Assembly (NCBI GenBank): GCA_017543025.1
Contig: JAFYGX010000219.1
Span: forward strand, 1 to 27,177
DNA: 27,177 nt
Origin: Solobacterium sp.
GTDB lineage: Bacteria > Bacillota_I > Bacilli_A > Erysipelotrichales > Erysipelotrichaceae
Direction of reading: 5' to 3'
A program made the position numbers and the translations under genes. Under the pieces are notes generated by a model. That model was given only the letters and a program-made list of their open reading frames with translations, ran no database searches and had not been told where the DNA came from. Below, in pieces: positions 7,195 through 14,615 of the stretch; the stretch's first letter is position 1, and the number at the start of each line of letters is the position of its first letter.

Positions 7195-7223
7195 AGTTTA
7201 AAAATGAAAGCGCTTTCTGTCAA
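7195..7223 (-). promoter_or_regulatory. lacI-type gene promoter
   Basis: On the minus strand a perfect -35 TTGACA (plus 7218-7223) is followed by a 17-base spacer and -10 TAAACT (plus 7195-7200, four of six consensus bases). It is 84 bases or more upstream of the ATG at 7111. Confidence 0.75.
7206..7217. promoter_or_regulatory. Second LacI/CcpA-like palindrome inside the promoter spacer
   Basis: GAAAGCGCTTTC is a perfect 12-base palindrome that fills most of the 17-base spacer between -35 and -10. Its form is close to a catabolite-responsive (cre) site, so either CcpA or the local LacI protein may bind. Its centre is 23 bases from that of the neighbouring GTAAACGTTTAC site. Confidence 0.6.
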
Positions 7224-7299
7224 TGGGAAATACAGTACACCTCAGGAAAACGCTGATTCTGTAATCGAAAGAATGATGCGGTTTGAAGCACAAAATCGT

Positions 7300-8520
7300 T
7301 CAGTCTGAAAGGCCGGCAAGTTCACGAAGATATGCGGTCAGTGCTTCCTTTGTATTCGGGAGCCGGTCTTCGATGACGGCACTGAGGCATGCGTTCATTG
7401 ACATGGAGATGCGGCTTCCGCGGAAGCCGAGCTCTGTCAGGTCCTTTCCGGTGACTTTCAGCTGCTTCATCGTGCAGCAGTCCCGGTCTTTCCGGATGCG
7501 GGCTGCGAGATCTTCCAGAGCGCTCTGGTCAAGAGAAGGGTCCAGTACACAGCGGAATGCGAGATATGTTTCATCTGAAACGGTCAGTTTGTTTTTTGCC
7601 CAGCGCATATCAATCCGGGTTTCCAGCGGAAGGTCTGCGAGGGAAAGCAGATTTGTAATGGCATAACGGTCGGCATTGGAAAATTTCATCCGGCGCAGAA
7701 TCTGATCGCAGCGCGCAGGGTCGTGAAGCCCGTTCAGCAGAATTGCCATCCGGATGATCGGATCTTCGGGTGCAGCCTGAAGCTGATCCGGCAGCGCGGC
7801 TTTCGCTTCCTCATCGTATTCCTGCAGTTCGGGAATCAGAAGATCGAACATATCCTGATAGGCAGAAAAGACCGGTTTGATACAGGGGGCGCTGACTGTC
7901 TTTACCAGTTCGGAAGTCACCCGTTCCTGGGAAACATAAAGCAGTGATTCCATGCGGCTTCGAAGTGCAAGTTCGGTATGTTCTTCAATCACAAAGCCCA
8001 GCTGGGCAGCGAACCGGACAGCTCTCAGGATGCGGAGCGCATCTTCCTCAAAGCGGATCATCGGGTCTCCGACTGCCCGGATCACATGATTGCGCAGGTC
8101 TTCTGTTCCGCTGAAGAAATCCCGTATTCCTTCTTTCGGATGATAGCAGAGTGCATTGACCGTGAAATCACGGCGGGCACAGTCCTCCTGCAGGGAGCGG
8201 GTGAAGCTCACCTGATCTGGATGCCGGTGATCGGAATATCCGTGTTCAATCCGGTATGTGGTGATTTCGACCGGATGTTTCTGTTCGAGTACCGTTACAG
8301 TTCCGTGCCGGATGCCGGTGTCAATGATTCTGCGGTCAGCGAATACCTGATGTACTTCTTCGGGAAGCGCGCTGGAGGTGATGTCGTAATCGTGGATATC
8401 GTCACGGCCAAGCATGAAACTGCGTACAGCACCGCCAACGACATAAGCTTCATATCCGGCATTGTTAAGCATACGGATTACGCTCCGGATATAAGAAGGG
8501 AGCGGCATTGTTTTTTTCAT
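7300..8520 (-). CDS. cca: CCA tRNA nucleotidyltransferase
   Basis: Adds or repairs the 3' CCA end of tRNA in the cytosol. The 406 residues fit a class II bacterial enzyme. The nucleotidyltransferase head has GGAVR (29-33) and the metal-binding DYD (44-46), followed by RRDFTVNALCYHP and RFEEDALRILRAVRFAAQLGF, which are typical of the CCA/poly(A) polymerase family. A poly(A) polymerase role cannot be excluded by sequence alone, but the length and neck region favour CCA addition. It is divergent from ispF. No Shine-Dalgarno site precedes the ATG at 8520, and a -10 hexamer lies just seven bases upstream, so the mRNA may be leaderless. An internal ATG at 8508 also lacks an SD. Confidence 0.94.
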   Translation of the reverse strand: MKKTMPLPSYIRSVIRMLNNAGYEAYVVGGAVRSFMLGRDDIHDYDITSSALPEEVHQVFADRRIIDTGIRHGTVTVLEQKHPVEITTYRIEHGYSDHRHPDQVSFTRSLQEDCARRDFTVNALCYHPKEGIRDFFSGTEDLRNHVIRAVGDPMIRFEEDALRILRAVRFAAQLGFVIEEHTELALRSRMESLLYVSQERVTSELVKTVSAPCIKPVFSAYQDMFDLLIPELQEYDEEAKAALPDQLQAAPEDPIIRMAILLNGLHDPARCDQILRRMKFSNADRYAITNLLSLADLPLETRIDMRWAKNKLTVSDETYLAFRCVLDPSLDQSALEDLAARIRKDRDCCTMKQLKVTGKDLTELGFRGSRISMSMNACLSAVIEDRLPNTKEALTAYLRELAGLSD

Positions 8521-8527
8521 GTCTATT

Positions 8528-8556
8528 ATTGTAGCTGATTTTCGGAATCGTTTACA
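8528..8556 (-). promoter_or_regulatory. Candidate leaderless promoter of cca
   Basis: Minus-strand TACAAT (plus 8528-8533) is seven bases from the cca ATG. A weak -35 TGTAAA (plus 8551-8556) lies at a 17-base spacing. Initiation at the usual distance would fall on or beside the A of ATG. The -35 region also contains CGTTTACAGT (8549-8558), identical to ten bases at the lacI operator (7188-7197). Confidence 0.5.
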
Positions 8557-8633
8557 GTCATCCGCCCGCGCGGAAACCGGCGTGCGGGATGTATGATAAA
8601 AGCAGAACAGAAAATACGGAGGGTAAGCAGACT

Positions 8634-9134
8634 ATGAGAATCGGACAATCAACGGATATTCATCGCTTCGTGGAGGGACGGAAGCTGATTCTCGGCGGTG
8701 TAGAGATTCCCTTTGAACTGGGACTGCTCGGGCACAGTGATGCCGATGCGCTGACACATGCGCTTGCGGAGGCGATTCTCGGAGCACTGGCACTTGGTGA
8801 TCTCGGCAAGTGGTTTCCGGATACCGACCCGAAATGGGAGGGGGCAGATTCGCAGGTTATTCTGAAACAGACTGCCCGGATGATGAAGGAACGCGGTTAC
8901 AGGCTCGGGAATGCGGACTGCCTGATCATGATTGAAAAGCCGAAGATGGCACCGCATATTCAGCAGATGCGGGAGAACTTTGCGAAGGCGCTGGAAACAG
9001 ATATTGAAAACATCAGTGTAAAAGCGACCCGCGGCGAAGGGCTGGGATTTGTCGGCCGGATGGAAGGCGTTCAGGCATTTGCGTCTGTGCTTCTGGAAGA
9101 GGAGAATACATGTTCGGAAGAACGCCGGAAGTAA
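8634..9134 (+). CDS. ispF: 2-C-methyl-D-erythritol 2,4-cyclodiphosphate synthase
   Basis: IspF makes the cyclodiphosphate intermediate of the MEP isoprenoid pathway, releasing CMP, as a cytosolic zinc-dependent trimer. At 166 residues it has the expected length. The zinc ligand motif DIHRF is at residues 8-12, then LLGHSDADALTHAL with the second histidine, GDLGKWFPDTDP, and the C-terminal KATRGEGLGFVGRMEGVQA. The ATG at 8634 is chosen because GGAGG lies at 8618-8622; a longer reading from 8589 would put that SD inside the gene. A possible -10 TATGAT is at 8592-8597. The 3' end overlaps the HD phosphohydrolase gene by 25 bases. Confidence 0.95.
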   Translation: MRIGQSTDIHRFVEGRKLILGGVEIPFELGLLGHSDADALTHALAEAILGALALGDLGKWFPDTDPKWEGADSQVILKQTARMMKERGYRLGNADCLIMIEKPKMAPHIQQMRENFAKALETDIENISVKATRGEGLGFVGRMEGVQAFASVLLEEENTCSEERRK

Positions 9135-10333
9135 AAGTACTTCGTGATCCGGTTCACTCCTATATCCATGTGGAATACGATCTGATCTGGAGGCTGATCA
9201 ATTCCCGCTGGTTTCAGCGGCTGCGCAGAATCCGTCAGCTGGGCGGCGCGTTTGCGGTATATCACACAGCGGAGCACACCCGCTTTTCTCATTCCCTTGG
9301 TGTTTATGAAATTGTCAGGCGGATGATTACGGAAGTGCCGGATCTTGCGGATGCGCTGAGCGAAGAGGAAAAGATCACTGTGATGGCAGCCGGCCTGCTT
9401 CACGATATCGGCCACGGACCCTATTCCCACGCATTTGAACAGGTCACGAAAGGCAGTCATGAGGAATATACATGCCGCATCATTGAAGAGGACCCGGAGA
9501 TTTCCGGCATTCTGGAAGCGGGAAAGAAAGGTCTTTCGAAACGGGTTGCGGATGTGATCCGCCATAAGTCTTCCAATCCGCTGCTTCCCCAGCTGATCAG
9601 TGCGCAGCTGGATGCGGACCGGATGGATTACCTTCTGCGGGATGCCTATTTTACCGGTACCACGTACGGCCGGTTTGATCTTGAGCGCATTCTCCGGACG
9701 ATCCGGGTCGAATCAGACATGGTTGTGATCAAGGAGAGCGGCGTGTATGCGATTGAAAATTATGTCATGGCACGCTATCACAGCTACTGGCAGATTTATT
9801 ATCATCCGGTGGCGCGCAGTTTTGAGAATATTCTGGTCAAGCTTTTTCAGCGTCTGAAGGATCTGGATCGGCAGGGAGAAATGCCGGGGACGGTTCCTGC
9901 GCTGAAACCTGCGCTGCGGGAGGAAGCGGTGCCGCTGGAAGAGTATTTTGCCCTGGATGAGTATGCGTGCAGCTATGCGTTTGAACTGCTCAGAAACAGT
10001 GCGGATCCGATTGCGTCTGATCTTGCCGGAAGGCTTCTGGACCGCAGGCTGTTTGAATATATGGACGCATCTGAGGAAACAATTGAACATGTACGGAATG
10101 TACTGAACGAAAGAGGATATGATCCGGCTTATTATCTGGCGCGGGATGACGTCGGCCAGCGGGTGTATATCCCCTATCGAGTTTCTGCAGGCAATGCGAT
10201 CCGGGTACGGATCCACGGCGGGGAGATCAAGGAGCTGTCCAGGGCATCAAATCTTGTTCAGAGTCTTGTGAAGGGAAAACCGCTTCGGGATGACCGCATC
10301 TATTTTCCGAAGGAGATCCGGGAGTATCTATGA
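9110..10333 (+). CDS. HD-domain phosphohydrolase, YwfO-like
   Basis: A 407-residue HD-superfamily protein related to B. subtilis YwfO and to dGTPase-like enzymes, which hydrolyse nucleotide triphosphates. The N-terminal DPVHSYIHV and the metal-binding residues in HTRFSHSLGV, LLHDIGHGPYSHAFE and QLDADRMDYLLRDAYFTGT are all present. It is cytosolic with no membrane segment. GAGGAG precedes the ATG within ispF, and its stop overlaps the DUF1934 gene as ATGA (10330-10333), so ispF-ywfO-ywiB is one coupled unit. The exact substrate cannot be read from sequence. Confidence 0.92.
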   Translation: MFGRTPEVKVLRDPVHSYIHVEYDLIWRLINSRWFQRLRRIRQLGGAFAVYHTAEHTRFSHSLGVYEIVRRMITEVPDLADALSEEEKITVMAAGLLHDIGHGPYSHAFEQVTKGSHEEYTCRIIEEDPEISGILEAGKKGLSKRVADVIRHKSSNPLLPQLISAQLDADRMDYLLRDAYFTGTTYGRFDLERILRTIRVESDMVVIKESGVYAIENYVMARYHSYWQIYYHPVARSFENILVKLFQRLKDLDRQGEMPGTVPALKPALREEAVPLEEYFALDEYACSYAFELLRNSADPIASDLAGRLLDRRLFEYMDASEETIEHVRNVLNERGYDPAYYLARDDVGQRVYIPYRVSAGNAIRVRIHGGEIKELSRASNLVQSLVKGKPLRDDRIYFPKEIREYL

Positions 10334-10734
10334 TCGTTTCTGTGCGGGCATGGCGGACGGATCATCTGGAGGGAACCTCAGATCTCTTTCTGGACGGAAG
10401 AGCGATCTTCGACGGCGTTCAGCTGAAAGCGGAACATGTCGCAGATGGAGAAAAATCAAAGGAATACTGCACCTTCCATACGGATCATGTGATACTGGTC
10501 CATCAGGGTGCGACACAGAGCCGGATCCGGCTGTATGAAGGGCGGAACGGAAGCGCGGAAGTGATCTCTCCGTTTGGTACGATGGTATTTTCGGCTGTAT
10601 TGAACCGGTATGAAAAAAGAGAGGAAGACATCATACTGAGATATTGGCTGTTTCAGGGAAATCAGCTTGTGGCAGACAATGAACTGCGGTTTGAAATCGG
10701 CTCGAAAAAGGCAATTCCGGAAGGCCATGCGTGA
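10330..10734 (+). CDS. DUF1934 (YwiB-like) beta-barrel protein
   Basis: A 134-residue protein rich in alternating hydrophobic and polar strands, consistent with the calycin-like beta-barrel of the DUF1934 family. Characteristic parts are YCTFHTDHVILVHQGATQSR, then SPFGTMVFSAVLNRYE and a C-terminal YWLFQGNQLVADNELRFEI. Family function is unknown. It follows the HD phosphohydrolase with an ATGA overlap and precedes rpoE, the position ywiB-type genes occupy near rpoE in Bacillus. No signal peptide or membrane span is evident. Confidence 0.8.
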   Translation: MIVSVRAWRTDHLEGTSDLFLDGRAIFDGVQLKAEHVADGEKSKEYCTFHTDHVILVHQGATQSRIRLYEGRNGSAEVISPFGTMVFSAVLNRYEKREEDIILRYWLFQGNQLVADNELRFEIGSKKAIPEGHA

Positions 10735-10747
10735 ATGAAAAAAACTG

Positions 10748-10776
10748 TTGACATGAAAAAAAAGTTGCGTAATGTT
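10748..10776 (+). promoter_or_regulatory. rpoE promoter
   Basis: A perfect TTGACA at 10748-10753 is followed, at a 16-17 base spacing, by a weak -10 (TAATGT at 10770-10775 or AATGTT at 10771-10776). The 5' leader then contains a small TCGC/GCGA hairpin (10800-10811) before the AGGAGG at 10823-10828. The 12 bases AACTGTTGACAT also occur at 67-78. Confidence 0.55.
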
Positions 10777-10838
10777 ATTCGTGTGAGGTAAACTCATCTT
10801 CGCCGAGGCGATGCAATGTATCAGGAGGATTTCAGCGT

Positions 10839-11168
10839 ATGAGTACGAAGGTAACAATGACCGATACCGCGTACAATATCATGTCGAAAAGAAAAAAGGA
10901 AGTTGAATTTCCGAAGTTGTGGGCTGACGTAGCCAGAACTATGAAAATTCCGGAAGAAAAAATGAGCCGTAAGAAGAGGCAGTTCTATGCAGAATTGATG
11001 GAAGACAGACGATTTGCCTCGCTGAAAGGCAACAAGTGGGACCTGCGCAGCCGCAGAAGCTACAGCGAAGTGATGACAGACAGCGCTCTCGTGGATGATG
11101 ACGATACCGATGAATATGACGAGAGTGAAGAACTGGATCTCCCCAAAGGAGGAGAAGAAGAATACTGA
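10839..11168 (+). CDS. rpoE: DNA-directed RNA polymerase delta subunit
   Basis: The delta subunit is specific to Gram-positive RNA polymerase, raising specificity and helping recycling. The N-terminal HARE-HTH domain (about residues 1-70) is seen as MTDTAYNIMSKRKKEVEFPK, then DRRFASLKGNKWDLRSRRSY. The C-terminus is the acidic disordered tail (DDDDTDEYDESEELDL), which mimics nucleic acid. At 109 residues it is clearly shorter than the roughly 170-residue B. subtilis protein because the tail is short. AGGAGG at 10823-10828 supports the start. It is a single-gene unit with its own promoter and terminator. Confidence 0.93.
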   Translation: MSTKVTMTDTAYNIMSKRKKEVEFPKLWADVARTMKIPEEKMSRKKRQFYAELMEDRRFASLKGNKWDLRSRRSYSEVMTDSALVDDDDTDEYDESEELDLPKGGEEEY

Positions 11169-11178
11169 TCCGAACAGA

Positions 11179-11206
11179 AGAAGGCAGATGGATGCCTTCT
11201 TTTTTC
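11179..11206 (+). terminator. Intrinsic terminator after rpoE
   Basis: AGAAGGCA (11179-11186) and TGCCTTCT (11193-11200) form an 8-bp stem with a six-base loop, followed by a run of T. Confidence 0.85.
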
Positions 11207-11220
11207 TGCCCGCAAGGTTC

Positions 11221-11249
11221 TTTTCAATCCACTCAAAAAGGGATAATAT
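11221..11249 (+). promoter_or_regulatory. fba promoter
   Basis: TTTTCA at 11221-11226, a 17-base spacer and TAATAT at 11244-11249. AGGAGG (11267-11272) follows, nine bases before the fba ATG. Confidence 0.55.
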
Positions 11250-11281
11250 AAAGTTACTGAAATCTAGGAGGAATAATCGAT

Positions 11282-12148
11282 ATGGTAATGGTTTCTGCAA
11301 CAGAAATGATCCGTAAGGCCCACGAAGGTCATTATGCGATCGGTGCGTTCAACACGAACAACCTTGAATGGACAAAGTGCATTCTTACAGCTGCGCAGCA
11401 GGCAAATGCACCGGTTATGATTCAGTCTTCGGAAGGCGCTGCGAAGTATATGGGCGGCTACAAGATGGTTGTTGACCTGGTCAAAGATCTTCATGACTCT
11501 CTCGGCATCACGGTTCCGGTTGCGCTGCATCTCGATCACGGCACATATGAAGGTGCGAAGGCCTGCATCGAAGCCGGTTTCACATCTGTAATGTTTGACG
11601 GTTCTCATTTCGATTTCGAAGAGAACATGGCAAAGTCCAGAGAGATCATTGAACTGGCTCATTCCAAGGGTGTTTCTGTTGAGTGCGAAGTCGGCGGAAT
11701 CGGCGGCACAGAAGACGGTGTTACATCCAACGGCGAACTGGCTGATCCGAAAGAATGCGCACAGGTAGCTGCGCTTGGCGTAGATTTCCTGGCTGCAGGT
11801 ATCGGAAACATCCACGGCAAGTATCCGGAAAACTGGGCTGGTCTCAACTTCGAGCGTCTCGATGAGATCAACAAGGCAGTTGACGGCAAACCGCTCGTTC
11901 TCCACGGCGGCTCCGGCATCCCGTTTGATCAGGTTTCCAAGGCGATCTCCATGGGCGTCTCCAAGATCAACGTCAACACCGAGCTTCAGCTCGTATTTGC
12001 GGACGCAACCCGCAAGTATGTCGAAGCAGGCAAAGACCTCGAAGGCAAGGGCTATGATCCTCGTAAGCTCCTGAAGCCGGGCTGCGATGCAATCATTGCG
12101 AAGACCGTTGAGCTGATCAAGGCATTCGGTTCCGAAAACAAGGCTTAA
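11282..12148 (+). CDS. fba: Class II fructose-bisphosphate aldolase
   Basis: This zinc enzyme splits fructose 1,6-bisphosphate into glyceraldehyde 3-phosphate and dihydroxyacetone phosphate in glycolysis. The 288 residues match the Gram-positive class II type. Visible features are NTNNLEWTKCIL near the start, the catalytic Asp85 and zinc ligand His86 in HLDHGTYEGA, FDGSHFDFEEN, the zinc His in GIGNIHGKYP, and the phosphate loop LVLHGGSGIP. The ATG at 11282 is favoured over 11288 by its distance from AGGAGG. Codon use is more C-ending than that of its neighbours, typical of a highly expressed gene. Its own promoter and terminator make it monocistronic. Confidence 0.96.
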   Translation: MVMVSATEMIRKAHEGHYAIGAFNTNNLEWTKCILTAAQQANAPVMIQSSEGAAKYMGGYKMVVDLVKDLHDSLGITVPVALHLDHGTYEGAKACIEAGFTSVMFDGSHFDFEENMAKSREIIELAHSKGVSVECEVGGIGGTEDGVTSNGELADPKECAQVAALGVDFLAAGIGNIHGKYPENWAGLNFERLDEINKAVDGKPLVLHGGSGIPFDQVSKAISMGVSKINVNTELQLVFADATRKYVEAGKDLEGKGYDPRKLLKPGCDAIIAKTVELIKAFGSENKA

Positions 12149-12171
12149 TCGGGCTGATAGTTCTGAAAAAG

Positions 12172-12201
12172 GAAGCTTCTGTACAGGAGCTTCTTTTTTT
12201 G
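12172..12201 (+). terminator. Intrinsic terminator after fba
   Basis: GAAGCTTCTG and CAGGAGCTTC (12172-12193) form a long stem with one wobble pair, followed by a run of T to about 12201. Confidence 0.85.
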
Positions 12202-12228
12202 ACCATTGCAGGGCAGACGTGTTACGTG

Positions 12229-12257
12229 TTGGAATTGCCTGACAAATAAAGTAGAAT
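12229..12257 (+). promoter_or_regulatory. Promoter of the HAD-murA unit
   Basis: TTGGAA at 12229-12234, a 17-base spacer and TAGAAT at 12252-12257, followed by GGGAG about ten bases before the ATG at 12278. Confidence 0.65.
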
Positions 12258-12277
12258 AACCCCGGGAGAAAAATCCT

Positions 12278-12931
12278 ATGAAAAAAGCAGTTCTCTTTGA
12301 CATGGATGGAATCCTCTATGACAGTGAAGGATACTATTTGGACGGAACGGTGAAGGTCATGCGTGAACTGGGGTATCAGGGACCGGAAGAGTGCCTTTAT
12401 GAAACAGTAGGAAAGACGGCAGACGGAACCTGGCAGATCCTGTATGACCTGCTCGAGGGGGAATATACCCGCAATGAGATTCAGAACGCGAGGGACGCAT
12501 ATGTCCGGAAACATCCGCTGGATTGCCTTTCAGTAATGTTTCCTGATATACCTGCCGCATTGGAACGGCTGAAGCGTCATGGATATCTGATGGCCTGCTG
12601 CTCCAGCAACCAGCCGGCAGAGATCCGCCGCTGCCTGCGTGAGATGGGAATCCGTGAATATTTTTCCTGTGTGATTTCTTCAGAAGAAATCGAGCGGGCA
12701 AAACCGGACCCGATGATTTATCTGATGGCGGCGGAACAGATCGGTGCAGAGCCGGAGAACTGCTATGTATATGAAGACAGCACGCCGGGTATTGAATCCG
12801 GCAGACGGGCGGGCATGAAAGTGATTGCCCGGAAAGATGACCGCTTCCGCCAGGATCAGAGCAGGGCGGATAAAATTGTATTGAATGCGGCGGAAATGTG
12901 CAGGTATATAATCGGGGGAGAAACAAAATGA
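12278..12931 (+). CDS. HAD-family phosphatase, beta-phosphoglucomutase-like
   Basis: A 217-residue haloacid dehalogenase-type hydrolase of subfamily IA. Motif I is FDMDGILYDSE, with the nucleophile and acid/base Asp pair in DMDG. A helical cap follows, then motif II in CCSSNQPAEI, motif III Lys in RAKPDPMIYL, and motif IV in YEDSTPGIESG. These suggest a phosphatase or phosphosugar mutase acting on a small cytosolic metabolite; the sequence does not say which. It is coupled to murA by an ATGA overlap (12928-12931). In B. subtilis, as I recall, a transaldolase gene (ywjH) sits at this place, so this gene is a lineage-specific replacement. Confidence 0.9.
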   Translation: MKKAVLFDMDGILYDSEGYYLDGTVKVMRELGYQGPEECLYETVGKTADGTWQILYDLLEGEYTRNEIQNARDAYVRKHPLDCLSVMFPDIPAALERLKRHGYLMACCSSNQPAEIRRCLREMGIREYFSCVISSEEIERAKPDPMIYLMAAEQIGAEPENCYVYEDSTPGIESGRRAGMKVIARKDDRFRQDQSRADKIVLNAAEMCRYIIGGETK

Positions 12932-14199
12932 GAGAAGTGATCATAATCGAAGGCGGACATCGTCTGAGAGGAGAGGTAAAGGTATCAGGTTCCAAAAACG
13001 CAACCGTCGCATTGATTCCGGCGGCAGTTCTTGCGGGAGGGCCGGTTACGATCAGCGGTGTGCCGGAAATCGCAGATGTGGATTCTCTCACGAAAATCCT
13101 TCGCATCCTGAACTGTGAAGTGACAGAGAAACATGATCATCTGATCATTGATCCGACCAATATGAAAAATATCGATCTCGATGATGATGTGATCACCAGA
13201 CTGCGGGCATCTTATTATTTTATGGGTGCGCTGCTTGGCAAATACGGTTATGTCCGGATGAAAATGCCGGGCGGCTGCTATCTCGGGCCGCGGCCGATCG
13301 ATCTTCACATCAAGGGATTTGAAGCGCTCGGCGCAAAGGTGGAATATGAAAAGGGATGTTACAGGATCAGCGCAAAGGAACTGAAAGGCGCCAAGATTTT
13401 CCTGGATATCGCTTCGGTCGGTGCGACAATCAACATCATGATGGCTGCGGTATATGCCAAAGGACGTACGGTTATTGAAAACGCGGCGAAGGAGCCGGAG
13501 ATCATTGACGCTGCGACGTTATTGAACAATATGGGAGCCAATATCCGCGGTGCCGGCACAAATGTGATCACGATCGAGGGGGTCGATGAACTGCAGGGCT
13601 GTTATCATGAGATTATTCCGGACCGAATCGAAGCCGGAACCTTTATCATCATGGCAGCTGCCTGTGCAGATGAAATGCGTATCAGCAACGTGATTCCCAA
13701 GCATATTGAGGCACTGACTTCCAAGCTGCAGGAAATCGGCGCAGATCTTGAAATCGGCATTGATTCCGTTCTGGTCCGCCGTTCCATGAATATGCGGGCA
13801 GTGGATGTGACTACGAAGCCTTACCCCGGTTTTGCGACTGACCTTCAGCAGCCGCTGACCGCGCTGCTGACGCAGGTGGAGGGAATCAGTGAAGTCCGGG
13901 ATACCATTTATGCCGAGCGGTTCAAGCATTGTCTGGAACTGCAGCGGATGGGCGCCAATATTGAGCTCTATAACGGCAAATGCGCGATCAAGGGTCCGAC
14001 GCCGCTGTATGGCGACCGGGTAACTGCGACCGATCTTCGCTGCGGTGCTGCGCTTGTGATTGCAGGGCTGCTTGCGGAGGGAGAGACAGAGATCCATGAT
14101 GTGTATCACATTGACCGCGGCTATGATAATATCGACGGCAAGCTGCAGGCGCTGGGCGGCGTGATCCGGCGTGAAAAAGAAGAGGAAACGCTTGCCTGA
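12928..14199 (+). CDS. murA: UDP-N-acetylglucosamine 1-carboxyvinyltransferase
   Basis: MurA transfers enolpyruvate from PEP to UDP-GlcNAc, the committed step of peptidoglycan synthesis. At 423 residues it has family length. Lys23-Asn24 of the active site are in SGSKNATVALI. The catalytic cysteine is Cys117 in MPGGCYLGPRPIDLHI, the residue modified by fosfomycin, so a sensitive form is expected. The Asp in YPGFATDLQQP is also present. The start at 12928 is chosen over 12898 because GGGGGAG lies at 12914-12920 and it makes an ATGA overlap with the HAD gene. By position it corresponds to the murZ (murAB) copy of Bacillus; whether a second murA exists cannot be seen. Confidence 0.96.
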   Translation: MREVIIIEGGHRLRGEVKVSGSKNATVALIPAAVLAGGPVTISGVPEIADVDSLTKILRILNCEVTEKHDHLIIDPTNMKNIDLDDDVITRLRASYYFMGALLGKYGYVRMKMPGGCYLGPRPIDLHIKGFEALGAKVEYEKGCYRISAKELKGAKIFLDIASVGATINIMMAAVYAKGRTVIENAAKEPEIIDAATLLNNMGANIRGAGTNVITIEGVDELQGCYHEIIPDRIEAGTFIIMAAACADEMRISNVIPKHIEALTSKLQEIGADLEIGIDSVLVRRSMNMRAVDVTTKPYPGFATDLQQPLTALLTQVEGISEVRDTIYAERFKHCLELQRMGANIELYNGKCAIKGPTPLYGDRVTATDLRCGAALVIAGLLAEGETEIHDVYHIDRGYDNIDGKLQALGGVIRREKEEETLA

Positions 14200-14221
14200 A
14201 AACGGCAGGGCATGATATATT
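14192..14221 (+). promoter_or_regulatory. rpmE promoter inside the end of murA
   Basis: TTGCCT at 14192-14197 and TATATT at 14216-14221 are separated by 18 bases, and TGA directly before the -10 makes it an extended type. The -35 lies within the murA stop region, so rpmE has its own transcription start around 14228. Confidence 0.7.
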
Positions 14222-14234
14222 ACAGAAGCACTTT

Positions 14235-14259
14235 CTTTGAGCACGCATGAGGCTCAAGG
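14235..14259 (+). promoter_or_regulatory. Hairpin in the rpmE 5' leader, possible L31 autoregulatory site
   Basis: CTTTGAGC (14235-14242) pairs with GCTCAAGG (14252-14259), including one G-U pair, over a nine-base loop. It lies in a roughly 48-base leader just before the SD AAGGGAG. L31 leader RNAs are known in Bacillota, but I cannot confirm a match to that motif. Confidence 0.4.
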
Positions 14260-14275
14260 CAGAAGGGAGAAAAAT

Positions 14276-14479
14276 ATGAAGAACAGCATCCATCCGAAGT
14301 TCTATGAGTGCAAAGTCGTATGCACAAGCTGCGGCAGCGAATTCATCACTGGTTCCACACTCAAGGAGATCAAGGTCGACACCTGCTCGAACTGCCATCC
14401 GTTCTATACCGGACGTCAGAGATTCGCACAGGCTCAGGGTCGTGTTGAGAAGTTCAACAAGAAGTACGGACTCAAGTAA
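14276..14479 (+). CDS. rpmE: 50S ribosomal protein L31, zinc-binding type
   Basis: A 67-residue bL31 protein bridging ribosomal subunits. The sequence starts [20 protein letters not shown], has the zinc-binding cysteines C12, C17/C20-type and CSNC further on, and ends [19 protein letters not shown] as in the family. Retention of the cysteines marks it as the zinc-containing (C+) form. The ATG at 14276 follows AAGGGAG; a longer frame from 14237 would run through the leader hairpin and is rejected. It is monocistronic between its own promoter and a strong terminator. Confidence 0.96.
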   Translation: MKNSIHPKFYECKVVCTSCGSEFITGSTLKEIKVDTCSNCHPFYTGRQRFAQAQGRVEKFNKKYGLK

Positions 14480-14525
14480 GACACAGAGAACAGATCCGGT
14501 CGCCCGAATCACACGGGAACAGAAG

Positions 14526-14556
14526 AAACCCCTTCGACAGAAGCCGGAGGGGTTTT
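14526..14556 (+). terminator. Intrinsic terminator after rpmE
   Basis: CCCCTTCG (14529-14536) pairs with CGGAGGGG (14545-14552), flanked by AAA and TTTT. An 8-bp GC-rich stem with a T-run. Confidence 0.85.
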
Positions 14557-14573
14557 CTTATCGGATTCAATTT

Positions 14574-14582
14574 TGATAGAAT
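14574..14582 (+). promoter_or_regulatory. Extended -10 promoter of the sigma factor gene
   Basis: TGATAGAAT at 14574-14582 is an extended -10 with no convincing -35. The identical nine bases occur at 18707-18715. It lies 33 bases before the ATG. Confidence 0.55.
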
Positions 14583-14615
14583 ACTAATCATAAGTCAGAA
14601 GGGAAGGGCAACCTG

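Noticed and set aside
11264..12514. 416-codon minus-strand frame over fba and the HAD gene
   Set aside because: Antisense shadow caused by strong codon bias in fba; it crosses a terminator and promoter and has no SD.
12898..12927. Upstream ATG for murA at 12898
   Set aside because: The ATG at 12928 has GGGGGAG upstream, the conserved MurA N-terminus and an ATGA overlap with the HAD gene.
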